The notes below the pieces were generated by a model, which searched no databases, had not been told where the DNA came from, and saw only the letters and a list, made by a program, of their open reading frames with translations. The translations under genes were made by a program, and so were the position numbers. Shown piece after piece: positions 26,067-34,296 of a DNA stretch of 64,000 nucleotides (its first letter is position 1; every line of letters begins with the position of its first letter). This DNA is from Rhodococcus sp. IEGM 1381. Lineage in GTDB: Bacteria > Actinomycetota > Actinomycetes > Mycobacteriales > Mycobacteriaceae. The stretch covers positions 62,001 to 126,000 of the forward strand of contig NZ_JASHKQ010000001.1 in NCBI RefSeq assembly GCF_030056795.1, in the 5' to 3' direction.

Positions 26067-26861
26067 TTATTGCCGCGCGAGGTAGGCGCTCGGCGCCGTA
26101 CCGAAGCGGTCACGAAACGCGCGCCGAAAGGTGGATTCGTCACCGAACCCAGCGAGCACGCACGCGTCTTGCGTTGAAGCTCCGTCGACCAAAGACTGCG
26201 CCGCACGCTCCGCTCTGCACCGGCGGAGGTAGCGGGCCGGAGAGTCCCCATGCTCGGCGAAAAGGTTCTGCAACAGACGAATTGAGATGTTGTGCGTGTG
26301 CGCCGCCGAGGTCGGCGTGACGTGGGGGTCACATGAATGAAATGCCATGTAGTTCGAGATTCGCTTGAACAACGCGGTTCGGCCGGGGTCGGGAAGGGCG
26401 ACGTCCTGGCCTGTGTATCGAACGGCGGACATCGAGACGTCGGGTCGGATGGAAGCATCGTCGATCGCGACGATCATCATCTTTACTCCGTCGAGTTCGA
26501 CAGCACGCGTTGACCATTCGATGGCGAAAGTCGATCCATTTCGGCGGATGAGCCATTCCACGGCACCCTTGTCGCGAGGGCTGCCGTGATCGCAAGGACG
26601 CAGAAGCGGACACTTCGATTCGTCGTAGACCGTTCCGTCGATGTGTGAATGGTGGAACGTGCCGTGGCTGTTATGTCCCAGAACATCGTCGTCGGATCGA
26701 TATCCGAGTGTCTTGAGTGCGGCAGGGTTGATCGCGTCGATGGTGCCCTGCGACCCGACGAGCCAGGTTGGTCGATCGATCGCCGCAATTACCCTGCGCA
26801 CCACGCCCAGCTCTGGCAACACCCTCGGTCCTCTCTTTGGAACTGCCCGCTTTCTGGCCAA
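26067..26861 (-). CDS. PAS-domain AraC-family regulator
   Basis: A 264-residue regulator with an N-terminal PAS domain (VIAAIDRPTWLVGSQGTIDA, DDDVLGHNSHGTFHHSHIDG) and a C-terminal AraC helix-turn-helix (NISIRLLQNLFAEHGDSPAR, VLAGFGDESTFRRAFRDRFG). The PAS part holds Cys-Pro-Leu-Leu-Arg-Pro-Cys with several His nearby, which could bind a metal or redox signal, though this is inference. It is divergent from the cupin-cyanase genes, with about 140 bases between, and is their likely regulator. Confidence 0.85.
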   Translation of the reverse strand: MARKRAVPKRGPRVLPELGVVRRVIAAIDRPTWLVGSQGTIDAINPAALKTLGYRSDDDVLGHNSHGTFHHSHIDGTVYDESKCPLLRPCDHGSPRDKGAVEWLIRRNGSTFAIEWSTRAVELDGVKMMIVAIDDASIRPDVSMSAVRYTGQDVALPDPGRTALFKRISNYMAFHSCDPHVTPTSAAHTHNISIRLLQNLFAEHGDSPARYLRRCRAERAAQSLVDGASTQDACVLAGFGDESTFRRAFRDRFGTAPSAYLARQ

Positions 26862-26999
26862 TGTAGAGACTGCGTGTTACGTCAGCGGTTCCGTCTCATG
26901 CCCGCATTGTTTCGAGGTCGAGGTTCGGGCAGTTTGCGCACAGCTCCGTGCGCGTATCTCCTTCTCCGGGATCGAGATGGGTGATGGAATTGGAGGACC

Positions 27000-27398
27000 A
27001 TGTTTTCGCCGTCGAAAGGGCCCGATATGTACAACACAGCTATGCAGAGTGCCGACCTCAATGCGGCCACGCCCGAGGTTCACGGTGCAATCAGCAAGCG
27101 CAGCGCAGAGCTCGATGGCGTAACTGTCACACAGGTGACGTTTGGCCCGGGGGCGAAATGGTCCAAGGATCTCAAGGACTACGCCGGGACCGATCTGTGT
27201 GAGCTCCCCCATGTGGCACTGGTGCTAGAAGGCACTGTGGCAGTCGAGATGACCGATGGCTCGTACGAGGAATTTTCCGAGGGGAACGTCATGCTCCTCC
27301 CTCCCGGGCACGACGCCTGGTCCGTCGGAGACAAGGCGTGCACGTTTGTCGAGTTCTCGCGTGGTAACGACTACTACGCCAGCGAGCCGGCCACGTGA
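27000..27398 (+). CDS. Small cupin-domain protein
   Basis: A 132-residue single-cupin protein: GTDLCELPHVALVLEGTVAV is cupin motif 1 in degenerate form (only one His), and SEGNVMLLPPGHDAW is motif 2 with its His. ATG at 27000 is close to GGAGGA; ATG at 27027 with AAGGG upstream is an alternative. Its stop overlaps the cyanase GTG start, so the two are translated together. Cupins of this type are often small ligand binders or hydrolases; a link to cyanate or bicarbonate handling is inferred from context only. Confidence 0.8.
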   Translation: MFSPSKGPDMYNTAMQSADLNAATPEVHGAISKRSAELDGVTVTQVTFGPGAKWSKDLKDYAGTDLCELPHVALVLEGTVAVEMTDGSYEEFSEGNVMLLPPGHDAWSVGDKACTFVEFSRGNDYYASEPAT

Positions 27399-27847
27399 AC
27401 CCACCCTCGCTCCTGCCACCGCTGATCACCACCGTCCGTCTGGCCAAGAAGAAGCAGCAGTTGTCCTGGCAAGACATCGCCGACGCCTTGGGCAAACCGG
27501 CGCCGTGGACGGTATCGGCCCTTTACGGGCAACACCCACTCGACGACAGTCAAGTTTCGATTGTCTGCAATCTGTTGCAGTTGCCCGCTGAGTCCCTGAA
27601 CGAGCTCACGTTGGCGCCGTATCGATGCTCGCTGAATATCGCGAACGACCCGACGGTGTATCGCTTCCACGAGGCGCTGGAGGTCTATGGTCCTGCACTC
27701 AAGGAATTGATCGCAGAGCAGTTTGGCGACGGCATCATGAGTGCTATCAACTTCACCGTCGACATCGAGCGGCGACCACACGAGGATGGAGATCGTATCG
27801 TCGTGACGTTCGACGGTAAGTTCCTCGATTACCGCTGGACCGTCTAG
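27395..27847 (+). CDS. cynS: Cyanate hydratase (cyanase)
   Basis: Converts cyanate and bicarbonate to carbamate, giving ammonia and CO2. The 150-residue protein has the N-terminal helical DNA-binding-like domain (KKQQLSWQDIADALGKPAPW) and the C-terminal catalytic domain. Catalytic residues known from the E. coli enzyme (Arg96, Glu99, Ser122) correspond to Arg90 and Glu93 in TVYRFHEALEVYGP and Ser116 in GIMSAINF. GTG start at 27395 overlaps the cupin stop (GTGA). Detoxifies cyanate or makes it a nitrogen source. Confidence 0.95.
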   Translation: MNPPSLLPPLITTVRLAKKKQQLSWQDIADALGKPAPWTVSALYGQHPLDDSQVSIVCNLLQLPAESLNELTLAPYRCSLNIANDPTVYRFHEALEVYGPALKELIAEQFGDGIMSAINFTVDIERRPHEDGDRIVVTFDGKFLDYRWTV

Positions 27848-27863
27848 CTTTCGACTCGATGGG

Positions 27864-27890
27864 CGGGCGCACGGAAGCACCGTGCGCCCG
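27864..27890 (+). terminator. Terminator after cynS
   Basis: CGGGCGCACGG (27864-27874) and CCGTGCGCCCG (27880-27890) form a perfect 11-bp stem with a 5-base loop, 16 bases after the cynS stop. Only a short TCTT follows. Strong candidate. Confidence 0.8.
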
Positions 27891-28013
27891 TCTTGATCGG
27901 TAGGGCGCAGGACACAAGATGGGTGGTTCCCCGCGCCGATCTGACGCCGTCCTTTTGAGAAGAAAGCAGTTGGTCCCGGCCGAGACGTGTAGGGAGCGAA
28001 CCGCTTCCAAAAC

Positions 28014-28475
28014 TCAGCCGCGTTCGGCGGCAGCCTTGATTTTGGCCAACGTCTCTTTCATGCCTGCTTCGAGTTCGAGCTCGAAGTTGTCGTTACCGCC
28101 GAACGCCTTGTCCACCAGGAATGCCGAAAGGCCGGTGGTCTCACCGTCCGTGGCCACGCGGCGTTCGGTCAGCGTCACGCCGTCAGTGGACGGGGTGATC
28201 TCGAACCCCCACACCGTGTGATTCTCTGTGATCCGATAGGCGATCTCGCGATTGGGCTCGAAGGTTACGACTTTGCCGGTGGTGGGCCACACCAGCAGTC
28301 CGCGCTTGTTGATGTTGATCATCTTCGAGCCTGCGCGGACTGCTCCGCCGCGGATGATGACTTTGCGACACTGCGGGCTCCATTCGCCCATGCGGGTGAG
28401 GTCGGAGATGATCGACCACACCTCGTCGGGTCTCGCGTTGATGTCGGTGGATGCTTCGATCAGTGGTGTTGCCAT
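28014..28475 (-). CDS. SRPBCC-family (polyketide-cyclase/START-like) protein
   Basis: A 153-residue protein with the helix-grip fold: STDINARPDEVWSIISDLTR at the N-terminus, MGEWSPQCRKV, a central GWRF-like ITENHTVWGFEITPS, and a long C-terminal helix. Such proteins bind hydrophobic ligands in their cavity. ATG at 28475 has GAGGAG 7 bases upstream; earlier in-frame starts are unlikely. Last gene of the minus-strand operon. A truncated second copy of its first 30 codons and its leader lies upstream of metZ. Confidence 0.85.
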   Translation of the reverse strand: MATPLIEASTDINARPDEVWSIISDLTRMGEWSPQCRKVIIRGGAVRAGSKMININKRGLLVWPTTGKVVTFEPNREIAYRITENHTVWGFEITPSTDGVTLTERRVATDGETTGLSAFLVDKAFGGNDNFELELEAGMKETLAKIKAAAERG

Positions 28476-28515
28476 TGCAAATCTCCTCGGGTGGGTGCGG
28501 TGTTGTGGTGGTTGA
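28405..28515. repeat. Downstream copy of a duplicated SRPBCC 5' segment
   Basis: This segment (ribosome site, start and first about 24 codons of the SRPBCC gene plus leader) is clearly similar to 29925-30035, about 1.52 kb away in the same orientation. Both hold the run from CATTGCA to CTCCTCGG and GTCGGTGGATG. The copies differ at many third positions, so the duplication is not recent. Confidence 0.75.
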
Positions 28516-28632
28516 GAGCCGGCGACGTGCTCGCCCTGGACGGTTGCAGCATGGGTCGGGTCAGCGTGTCGCGGTCGCCCGATCGATTGGGACAGGAGTG
28601 GCACGCTGAATGTCTTGGTGCGCGTCGTTCAC

Positions 28633-29868
28633 TCAGGTCGGTCGCAGACCTATTGTCGACGATCTGCCTAAGGCGCCCGCGATGTCGTCGAGTAGATCCT
28701 CGACGTCTTCGAGCCCCACGGAGATGCGCACCACGCCGTCTGTAATTCCCACTGCCGCTCGCCTTTCCGGGCCCAGGCTGCGGTGGGTGGTGGTAGCGGG
28801 ATGCGTCGTCATCGACTTGGCGTCGCCGAGGTTGTTCGAGATGTCGATGATGCGCAGATTGTCGAGGAACTCGAACGCGCGTGCCTTGCCGCCCTCGACT
28901 TCGAACGTGACGACGGTGCCGCCGCCGCTCATCTGCGAGACCGCGAGGTCGTGCTGCGGATGTGACTGTAGATACGGGTATTTGACCCACTGCACACCGG
29001 ACTGCGCCTCGAGAAACTCTGCCACTGCCAGTGCCGAGTCGTTCATGTGCCGCACGCGTAGCGGCATGGTCTCGAGGCCCTTGAGCAGGGTCCATGCGTT
29101 GAAGGGGCTGAGTGTAGGACCGGTGTGGCGCATCAGCGTTTGCACCGGGCCGTCGATGAACTCCTTGGACCCAAGGATCGCTCCCCCGAGTACACGACCT
29201 TGTCCATCCATATGTTTGGTTCCCGAGTACACCACGACGTCGGCACCGAGGTCGAAGCTGCGCTGCAGAACGGACGTCGCGAAGACATTGTCCATCAACA
29301 CCTTTGAACCTGCGGCGTGCGCCAGCTCGGTCACACTCCGCACGTCGACGATGGACTGCATCGGGTTCGACGGTGTTTCGAAGAACGCGGCGGTAGTGGG
29401 CACGGACAGTGCCTGCTCCCATTGGTCGAGGTCGTGGCCGTCTACGAAGACGGTTTCGATTCCCCAGCGCGGCAGGATCTCGTTGCACACGACGAAGCAC
29501 GATCCGAACAGGCTGCGCGACGCGACGAGTCGATCGCCGGACTTCAGCAACGCACCGAGCGCGGTGAAGACCGCGGACATCCCGCTGGACGTGGAGAAGG
29601 CGGCTTCTGCCCCATCGAGTAACCGCAGTCGTTCCTCGAACATTGCCACCGTGGGGTTGCCGAAGCGGGAGTACACGAAGTAGTCGATGTCGCCGGCGAA
29701 CGCCTGCTCCGCGATCTCGGCGCTCTCGTAGACGAAACCCGAAGTGAGATACAGGGCCTCAGCGTTCTCCTCGAAAGCCGACCGGTTCACACCACCGCGG
29801 ACAGCACGTGTGGACTGGCCGACCCCGGCGGGCAGGGGTTTGGAGAAACCGCCGCCAGTGGGATTCAT
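28633..29868 (-). CDS. metZ: O-succinylhomoserine sulfhydrylase
   Basis: PLP enzyme of the Cys/Met metabolism family, making homocysteine from O-succinylhomoserine and sulfide. The 411-residue sequence starts GVGQSTRAVRGGVNRSAFEE and has the lysine in YSGTKHMDGQGRVLGG that binds PLP, plus SRFGNPTVAMFEERL and SSGMSAVFTALGAL. The GQGRVLGG stretch is typical of MetZ. Start ATG at 29868 overlaps the stop of a 42-codon truncated SRPBCC frame as ATGA. Its place among acyl-CoA and flavin enzymes is unusual for a methionine gene, so a role in sulfur transfer within this operon is possible. Confidence 0.88.
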   Translation of the reverse strand: MNPTGGGFSKPLPAGVGQSTRAVRGGVNRSAFEENAEALYLTSGFVYESAEIAEQAFAGDIDYFVYSRFGNPTVAMFEERLRLLDGAEAAFSTSSGMSAVFTALGALLKSGDRLVASRSLFGSCFVVCNEILPRWGIETVFVDGHDLDQWEQALSVPTTAAFFETPSNPMQSIVDVRSVTELAHAAGSKVLMDNVFATSVLQRSFDLGADVVVYSGTKHMDGQGRVLGGAILGSKEFIDGPVQTLMRHTGPTLSPFNAWTLLKGLETMPLRVRHMNDSALAVAEFLEAQSGVQWVKYPYLQSHPQHDLAVSQMSGGGTVVTFEVEGGKARAFEFLDNLRIIDISNNLGDAKSMTTHPATTTHRSLGPERRAAVGITDGVVRISVGLEDVEDLLDDIAGALGRSSTIGLRPT

Positions 29869-29993
29869 TCGAGCCGCCAGGGAGATTCGGCGGAGCGAGA
29901 GCGGGAAACAACCGGATCCTCGTCGATGATCGACCAGACCTCCTCGGGCCTCGCTCTGATGTCGGTGGATGTTTCGGTCGGTGGTGGTGCCAT
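29865..29993 (-). pseudogene. Truncated SRPBCC copy acting as metZ leader frame
   Basis: ATG at 29993 opens a 42-residue frame whose first 24 residues (STDIRARPEEVWSII) copy the start of the SRPBCC protein at 28475, after which the sequence diverges and ends in a TGA that overlaps the metZ ATG (ATGA). The copy keeps the GAGGAG ribosome site. It cannot fold as an SRPBCC domain, but it may drive translation of metZ by coupling. Confidence 0.7.
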
Positions 29994-30048
29994 TGCAGAT
30001 CTCCTCGGATGGGGTGCGGTGTTTGCGGTGGGTTCGCGGTGCCGCCGC

Positions 30049-30885
30049 TCAGACGGTCAGTCGGGTGAGCAATACCGTTTGGCTCGACCGTCCCACCGAC
30101 CCGGCCTCGTCGAAGAGGTCTGCGGCGGTGTAGCCGAACCCGCGCTTGCCGCGGACGAGTTGGGCGTCGACGCCGAACCAGTGGCCGGTCGGCGCACGGT
30201 GCAGGTGGATGGTGGTGTCGGTGTTCATCCATGTCCACTGGCGGGGCGAGAGGGTGCTGCCGAGTCCGTTGGCGATGTCGACCACGCAGGCGAATCGGGA
30301 CAGCGGTGACGCGGTCTCACCCTCGACGAGATCGATTCGCGAGCGAAGCCACGTCAGGTTCGGCTGCGAAGATGCCGCGTCGGCACGGTGAAAACCGACC
30401 GAGGCGATGAATCCGGTTGTCGCCCAACCCATTGCGATCCAGTCCGGTAGTGCCCCACCGGCCATGTCGTCGGTGGGGACTTCGAACACCTCGGACGGTG
30501 TGACGAGCTCAGCGGTGTCCGTCGACGCGAGCAACCAGGCGGTCGCCCGTGCTGCGGTGCGGAATCGGCCGTCCGGCCCGAGTACGTCGAGCTCGGCCTG
30601 TATCTGCGAGATCTGCCGCCCGGGACGGATCACAATCGCGCGGGTCCGGTTCTGCGATAATCCGATCGCGCCGAGAATGTCGACGGTCACCCGAGAGATC
30701 GACATCCCTGGGGCCTGCGCCAGTCCCTCCAGGGCGCGGACGAGGAGCGCCGACGGGGGACCGCCGTGTTGCATGGTGTCGGTCCACACGCTCATCGTCG
30801 AATGGGTCGGGGTGAAGTGCTCGTATCCGTCGGTGACACCGAGCGGCAGGTAGTACGCCGCGTCGGAGGGCTCGGTCGAGCTCAC
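30049..30885 (-). CDS. Acyl-CoA thioesterase-family protein (double hotdog)
   Basis: A 278-residue protein with two hotdog halves: N-terminal HGGPPSALLVRALEGLA with RVTVDILGAIGLSQ, and C-terminal QWTWMNTDTTIHLHRAPTGH with RGKRGFGYTAADLFDEAG. This layout matches the thioesterase/TesB-like family common in mycolata. It would release or edit an acyl-CoA. Between acyl-CoA dehydrogenase (58-base gap) and the metZ leader on the same strand. Confidence 0.82.
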   Translation of the reverse strand: MSSTEPSDAAYYLPLGVTDGYEHFTPTHSTMSVWTDTMQHGGPPSALLVRALEGLAQAPGMSISRVTVDILGAIGLSQNRTRAIVIRPGRQISQIQAELDVLGPDGRFRTAARATAWLLASTDTAELVTPSEVFEVPTDDMAGGALPDWIAMGWATTGFIASVGFHRADAASSQPNLTWLRSRIDLVEGETASPLSRFACVVDIANGLGSTLSPRQWTWMNTDTTIHLHRAPTGHWFGVDAQLVRGKRGFGYTAADLFDEAGSVGRSSQTVLLTRLTV

Positions 30886-30943
30886 GAGACGGGGTGATTC
30901 GCGGCGGGCAGGTTGATAGGAGCGTCCGAGCGATGTGAGCTGC

Positions 30944-32149
30944 TCATATCAGGCCGGAGGCCGATAGAGGGTTCCACTCGGACGTGCGCATGAGCTCATG
31001 CATCTGGCGCCGGCGGACACCGCTGTTACTACCTTCGATCACCGGGTATGCGAGTGCGTCTTCGAGGTAGCCCATGAGTGGCATCTGCGGGTTGTAGGAC
31101 TCCACGCCGACTATCTTGATCAGATCGGTGATGACGTCCACCGCGGTCTCGGACCCGAAGATCTTTGCGTGCAGGGCCAGCTCCAACGCCGATGGATGTC
31201 GTGAGGCCGCGGCGTCGAGTGCTCGCCACGCGAGGAGACGGGTGGCTTCGATTTTGCCCTTGCAGTCGGTGAGTACGTCGGCGACGGCCTGGTGGTCGAT
31301 GATCGGAACCGCCCCGCCCCGCTTCTCGCGGACGGCGAAGGCGTACGCGGCGGCAAACGCTTGGCGCATTGCTGCGACGGAGAAGGACGCGATGGATGCG
31401 CCGCTGGCGAGGAATGCATTGCGTGTCAGATCCGCGCCCTGCCCTTGTTCGCCGATCAGATTTCCCAGCGGAACGCGGACGTTGTCGAATTTCACTCGCG
31501 AGGTCAGGCATCCTTTCAACCCAGGAAGGTCGAGGTGTTCGAGGACGCTGAACCCGGTCGACAGGTGTTCGCGTTCGACGACGATGATCGATAGCCCTGT
31601 GATGTCCGGGCCGGCATCGTCCCAGCCGCCGAGGTGGGATGCCCACATCTTCTCGCCGTTCAGTACCCAGTGGTCGCCGTCGATCACGGCGGTGGTTCGT
31701 GTTCCCTCGGCTGTTGTCGCGGCGTCGAAATTCGCGCTACCACCGGGTTCGCTGTATGCCATTGCCGCAACCGGGCTTCCGGTATCGGCGAGGAACGGGG
31801 CAACGAACCGCTTGATCTGTTCCGGCGTGCCTGCCTCGATTACTGGGGCCAAGGCAAGCGTCGGACCTGCGAGACTGATGGTGAAGTCGGGGCTTGCGCA
31901 GGCGAATTCTTCGATGAAGATCGCTGTGTCGACACCATTGGTGGCCGAACCACCGAACGGCGCAGGAATGAGACCTTTCAGAAAGCCGGCTGCGACCGCC
32001 TTCTCGAATACCGGTCGCGCCAGCAATGCTCGCTCGAACGGGTCGGTGGCCTTCTTCACCGACTCTGCCAGCGGGTACAGGTGGTCGTCGGCGAACTGCC
32101 TGGCCGTGTCGCGCAGTTTCTGTTGTTCTGGGGACAACTCGAAAAACAT
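30944..32149 (-). CDS. Acyl-CoA dehydrogenase-family flavoprotein
   Basis: A 401-residue protein: N-terminal helical domain (MFFELSPEQQKLRDTARQFA), middle beta domain (MAYSEPGGSANFDAATTAEG, WVLNGEKMWASH), and C-terminal helical domain. The catalytic-base region near the end is PVIEGSNSGVRRRQMHELM, with a Glu in the usual place (normally in a YEGT-like motif). Start at 32149 drops a 13-residue upstream extension that lacks homology. Substrate acyl group unknown; monooxygenase-like members of the superfamily also exist. Confidence 0.87.
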   Translation of the reverse strand: MFFELSPEQQKLRDTARQFADDHLYPLAESVKKATDPFERALLARPVFEKAVAAGFLKGLIPAPFGGSATNGVDTAIFIEEFACASPDFTISLAGPTLALAPVIEAGTPEQIKRFVAPFLADTGSPVAAMAYSEPGGSANFDAATTAEGTRTTAVIDGDHWVLNGEKMWASHLGGWDDAGPDITGLSIIVVEREHLSTGFSVLEHLDLPGLKGCLTSRVKFDNVRVPLGNLIGEQGQGADLTRNAFLASGASIASFSVAAMRQAFAAAYAFAVREKRGGAVPIIDHQAVADVLTDCKGKIEATRLLAWRALDAAASRHPSALELALHAKIFGSETAVDVITDLIKIVGVESYNPQMPLMGYLEDALAYPVIEGSNSGVRRRQMHELMRTSEWNPLSASGLI

Positions 32150-32417
32150 GGTGGGGTTCCCTTGTTCGGGCCGGTTCGGCAGGTGCATGCGAGATCACTT
32201 ACACATGGTTGTGCTTTGTATCGCCGGGGGATGGTGGGCAGACACCGGCCACGGCTCTTGTGCGAAGCCCCTCAGTACGAAGCCCTTCAGTGGGGATCCA
32301 GTGGGACGCCTCACCCCTCCAGCCTCGCGAGAATCGGCGTTCGACACGCGACGGAGTTGGCTCGCGCAAGGGCGAGGCGCGAGAGGCTGCTCCATCGACC
32401 GTCGCTGGTACCACCGG

Positions 32418-33701
32418 TCAGTGTCCGCCGGAAAGGTGCCTTGCCAGTCGCCTGCCCAACGCCATGCAGGTGATCGTGGGTGGCAGTCCCCATGGCTCGG
32501 GTATCACCGAAGCATCGCAGGCATACAGACCATCGATCGAGGTCTCGAGATTTGCGTTCACGGATTCGCCGAGCCTGACTGAGCCTCCCGGGTGTGCGGC
32601 GGAGATGCCTCCCCGGAAGGTCTCGGTGGCCCCGGCTTCACGAAGGATTCCCTCTGCGATTCCGCATCCGATTTCGAGTCGTTCCACGTCAGCTGCGGTG
32701 AGCTTTTTGGTGATGTCGTGTGCGCCGATCGACCCCTCGAGATCGTCCCTGATCTTCACCATGATCTGGAGAGTCGATTCGGGTGGATATCGTGATGGGT
32801 CAACTCCTGCGCCGGCAGCGAGCATCGCGAGGTTCTCGGGCGGAGTGCACAGATCCGTCAGCATGAACCCCTCATCGTCGAAGTGGGTTCCTGCCGACAT
32901 GGGAATGTCAGGCGGGGCTGCTAAGCCCGGCACGACGCCGGAGACGATCACCAATGGGTCGTGGAAGAACGCCTCGCCTGCGCCGCGTACGCCACTGGCC
33001 TGAAGGATTCTTGCGGTCCCGATACCGCCGGCCGAGACGACGACGGTATCGGCATGCGCGACTTCTGTGCCGGAGCCCGCGTCGTAGACGACGCCTGTCG
33101 CGCGTCCATCTCGGTACTCGACCGCCGATACGAACGCCCCCGTTCTCAGCTCTGCTCCCAGGGCGACGGCCTCGTCGACCCACATCCGGGCGTTCCACTT
33201 CGCTTCATACGATGGTGCCGAGTAAAAGCCCATCGGCACGCTGGACTCGCAGCGGTCCTGGTAGATGAGCTTTTCCAGGGGACGCCAGTCGAGTCCGAGC
33301 CCCCGCGCGGCGGTCTGGATCTGCGTTGCTTTCGGGCCGATGAGGTCCGCTTGAAGCTCAGCCACTGGGAGCTCTCGGCGAACCGCTGCGACGTCCGATC
33401 GCAGATCGACCCCGTACCGATCGAAGAGGTCGAACGGAGGATTGGTCGCAGTTCCGTAGTAGTAGATCGAGCTACCGCCCACTGTCACGCCACGGAGGAG
33501 CATCACACCATCGACCGCGAACGCGCCTCGGCCCGGAGACATCAGCTGCTCCATCGTCTGCTCGAGCGTCCCTGTCACGGGCGCGTGATCTCCCCATTCG
33601 AGGATCAGTACCCGCTGACCGGCGGATGCGAGGTCTCGAGCGACGGTGGCGCCGGCGGGGCCCGTGCCGACAACGATGGCATCGAACTGCGTGGCACTCA
33701 C
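32418..33701 (-). CDS. GMC-like FAD oxidoreductase
   Basis: A 427-residue flavoprotein: dinucleotide motif FDAIVVGTGPAGATVARDL near the start, GVTVGGSSIYYYG as the GMC signature, VVSAGGIGTARIL, and C-terminal SAAHPGGSVRLGES with LPPTITCMALGRRLA as in the GMC C-terminal domain. GTG at 33701 overlaps the OsmC stop as GTGA, so that start is preferred over a more upstream one. Shorter than the GMC protein at 3418 and not closely similar to it. Substrate unknown. Confidence 0.85.
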   Translation of the reverse strand: MSATQFDAIVVGTGPAGATVARDLASAGQRVLILEWGDHAPVTGTLEQTMEQLMSPGRGAFAVDGVMLLRGVTVGGSSIYYYGTATNPPFDLFDRYGVDLRSDVAAVRRELPVAELQADLIGPKATQIQTAARGLGLDWRPLEKLIYQDRCESSVPMGFYSAPSYEAKWNARMWVDEAVALGAELRTGAFVSAVEYRDGRATGVVYDAGSGTEVAHADTVVVSAGGIGTARILQASGVRGAGEAFFHDPLVIVSGVVPGLAAPPDIPMSAGTHFDDEGFMLTDLCTPPENLAMLAAGAGVDPSRYPPESTLQIMVKIRDDLEGSIGAHDITKKLTAADVERLEIGCGIAEGILREAGATETFRGGISAAHPGGSVRLGESVNANLETSIDGLYACDASVIPEPWGLPPTITCMALGRRLARHLSGGH

Positions 33702-34165
33702 TGCTGAGCCCCCACGCTCGAAGAAGCGATCACCCATTCTTCGGTGACTTCACTGCCCGCGGCTCGAAACAGTTTGCCGACTGGACAGAATTTGTTGACC
33801 AGCTTCTTGAGCTCGTCGATCTGCGCGGCGTCAGCATCGCTGAGTGCGCTGTAACGCAGATGCACCGACCGGAACGGCATCTCGACTTCCTCCTGGAGGT
33901 TCATTCCTCGGGGGTCGAGTTGTGCGACCACGTTCACTTCGACGAGGTCCACCGTGATCCCCAGCGCGTGCTTGGCGACGGCCTTCATCGTGATGCCCGA
34001 ACAACCGGCGAGCGCCCCCAAGCTGGCCTCGACGGGATTCACACCGAGGTTTCCCCCTCCCACCGACGTGGGCTCATCAAGGAGATAGGAGTGCTCCCCT
34101 GTGGACACGGTCATGGCCAGAGGACCCGCAGTTGCGGCTCCGATGGTGACTTTCGCTGTGGGCAT
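33698..34165 (-). CDS. OsmC-family protein
   Basis: A 155-residue OsmC/YhfA-type protein with both conserved cysteines: LGALAGCSGITMKAVAKHAL and LVNKFCPVGKLFRA. Family members reduce organic peroxides with these two thiols. ATG at 34165 has GAGGAG 6 bases upstream. First gene of a minus-strand operon running to 28014, and divergent from the LysR gene at 34297; the 131-base gap holds two palindromes. Confidence 0.87.
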   Translation of the reverse strand: MPTAKVTIGAATAGPLAMTVSTGEHSYLLDEPTSVGGGNLGVNPVEASLGALAGCSGITMKAVAKHALGITVDLVEVNVVAQLDPRGMNLQEEVEMPFRSVHLRYSALSDADAAQIDELKKLVNKFCPVGKLFRAAGSEVTEEWVIASSSVGAQQ

Positions 34166-34238
34166 CACAAACTCCTCGTCGATTGACCGGCTGCGCTGCG
34201 TATTAGCGGCCGAGATCAACTGCCAGTGTGCGATACAT

Positions 34239-34293
34239 CGGTGATCACCGGAAGTAAGCAGATGCGGCATACGTGATCGATATATACGATCAC
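34239..34293. promoter_or_regulatory. Palindromes between OsmC and LysR genes
   Basis: CGGTGATCACCG (34239-34250) is a perfect 12-base palindrome; GTGATCG (34273-34279) and CGATCAC (34287-34293) form a second one with a 7-base AT-rich centre, ending 3 bases before the LysR ATG. Both contain GTGATC. Likely binding sites of the divergent LysR protein for its own and the operon's control. Confidence 0.65.
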
Positions 34294-34296
34294 TAG

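Noticed and set aside
28460-29500. 346-codon minus-strand frame overlapping metZ
   Set aside because: Same-strand alternate frame of metZ with Arg-rich composition; metZ frame has the PLP motif.
29866-30049. Possible SAM riboswitch before metZ
   Set aside because: The region is explained by the duplicated SRPBCC start and no riboswitch core could be drawn.
31116-32582. 488-codon plus-strand frame
   Set aside because: Antisense to the acyl-CoA dehydrogenase; no domain recognised.
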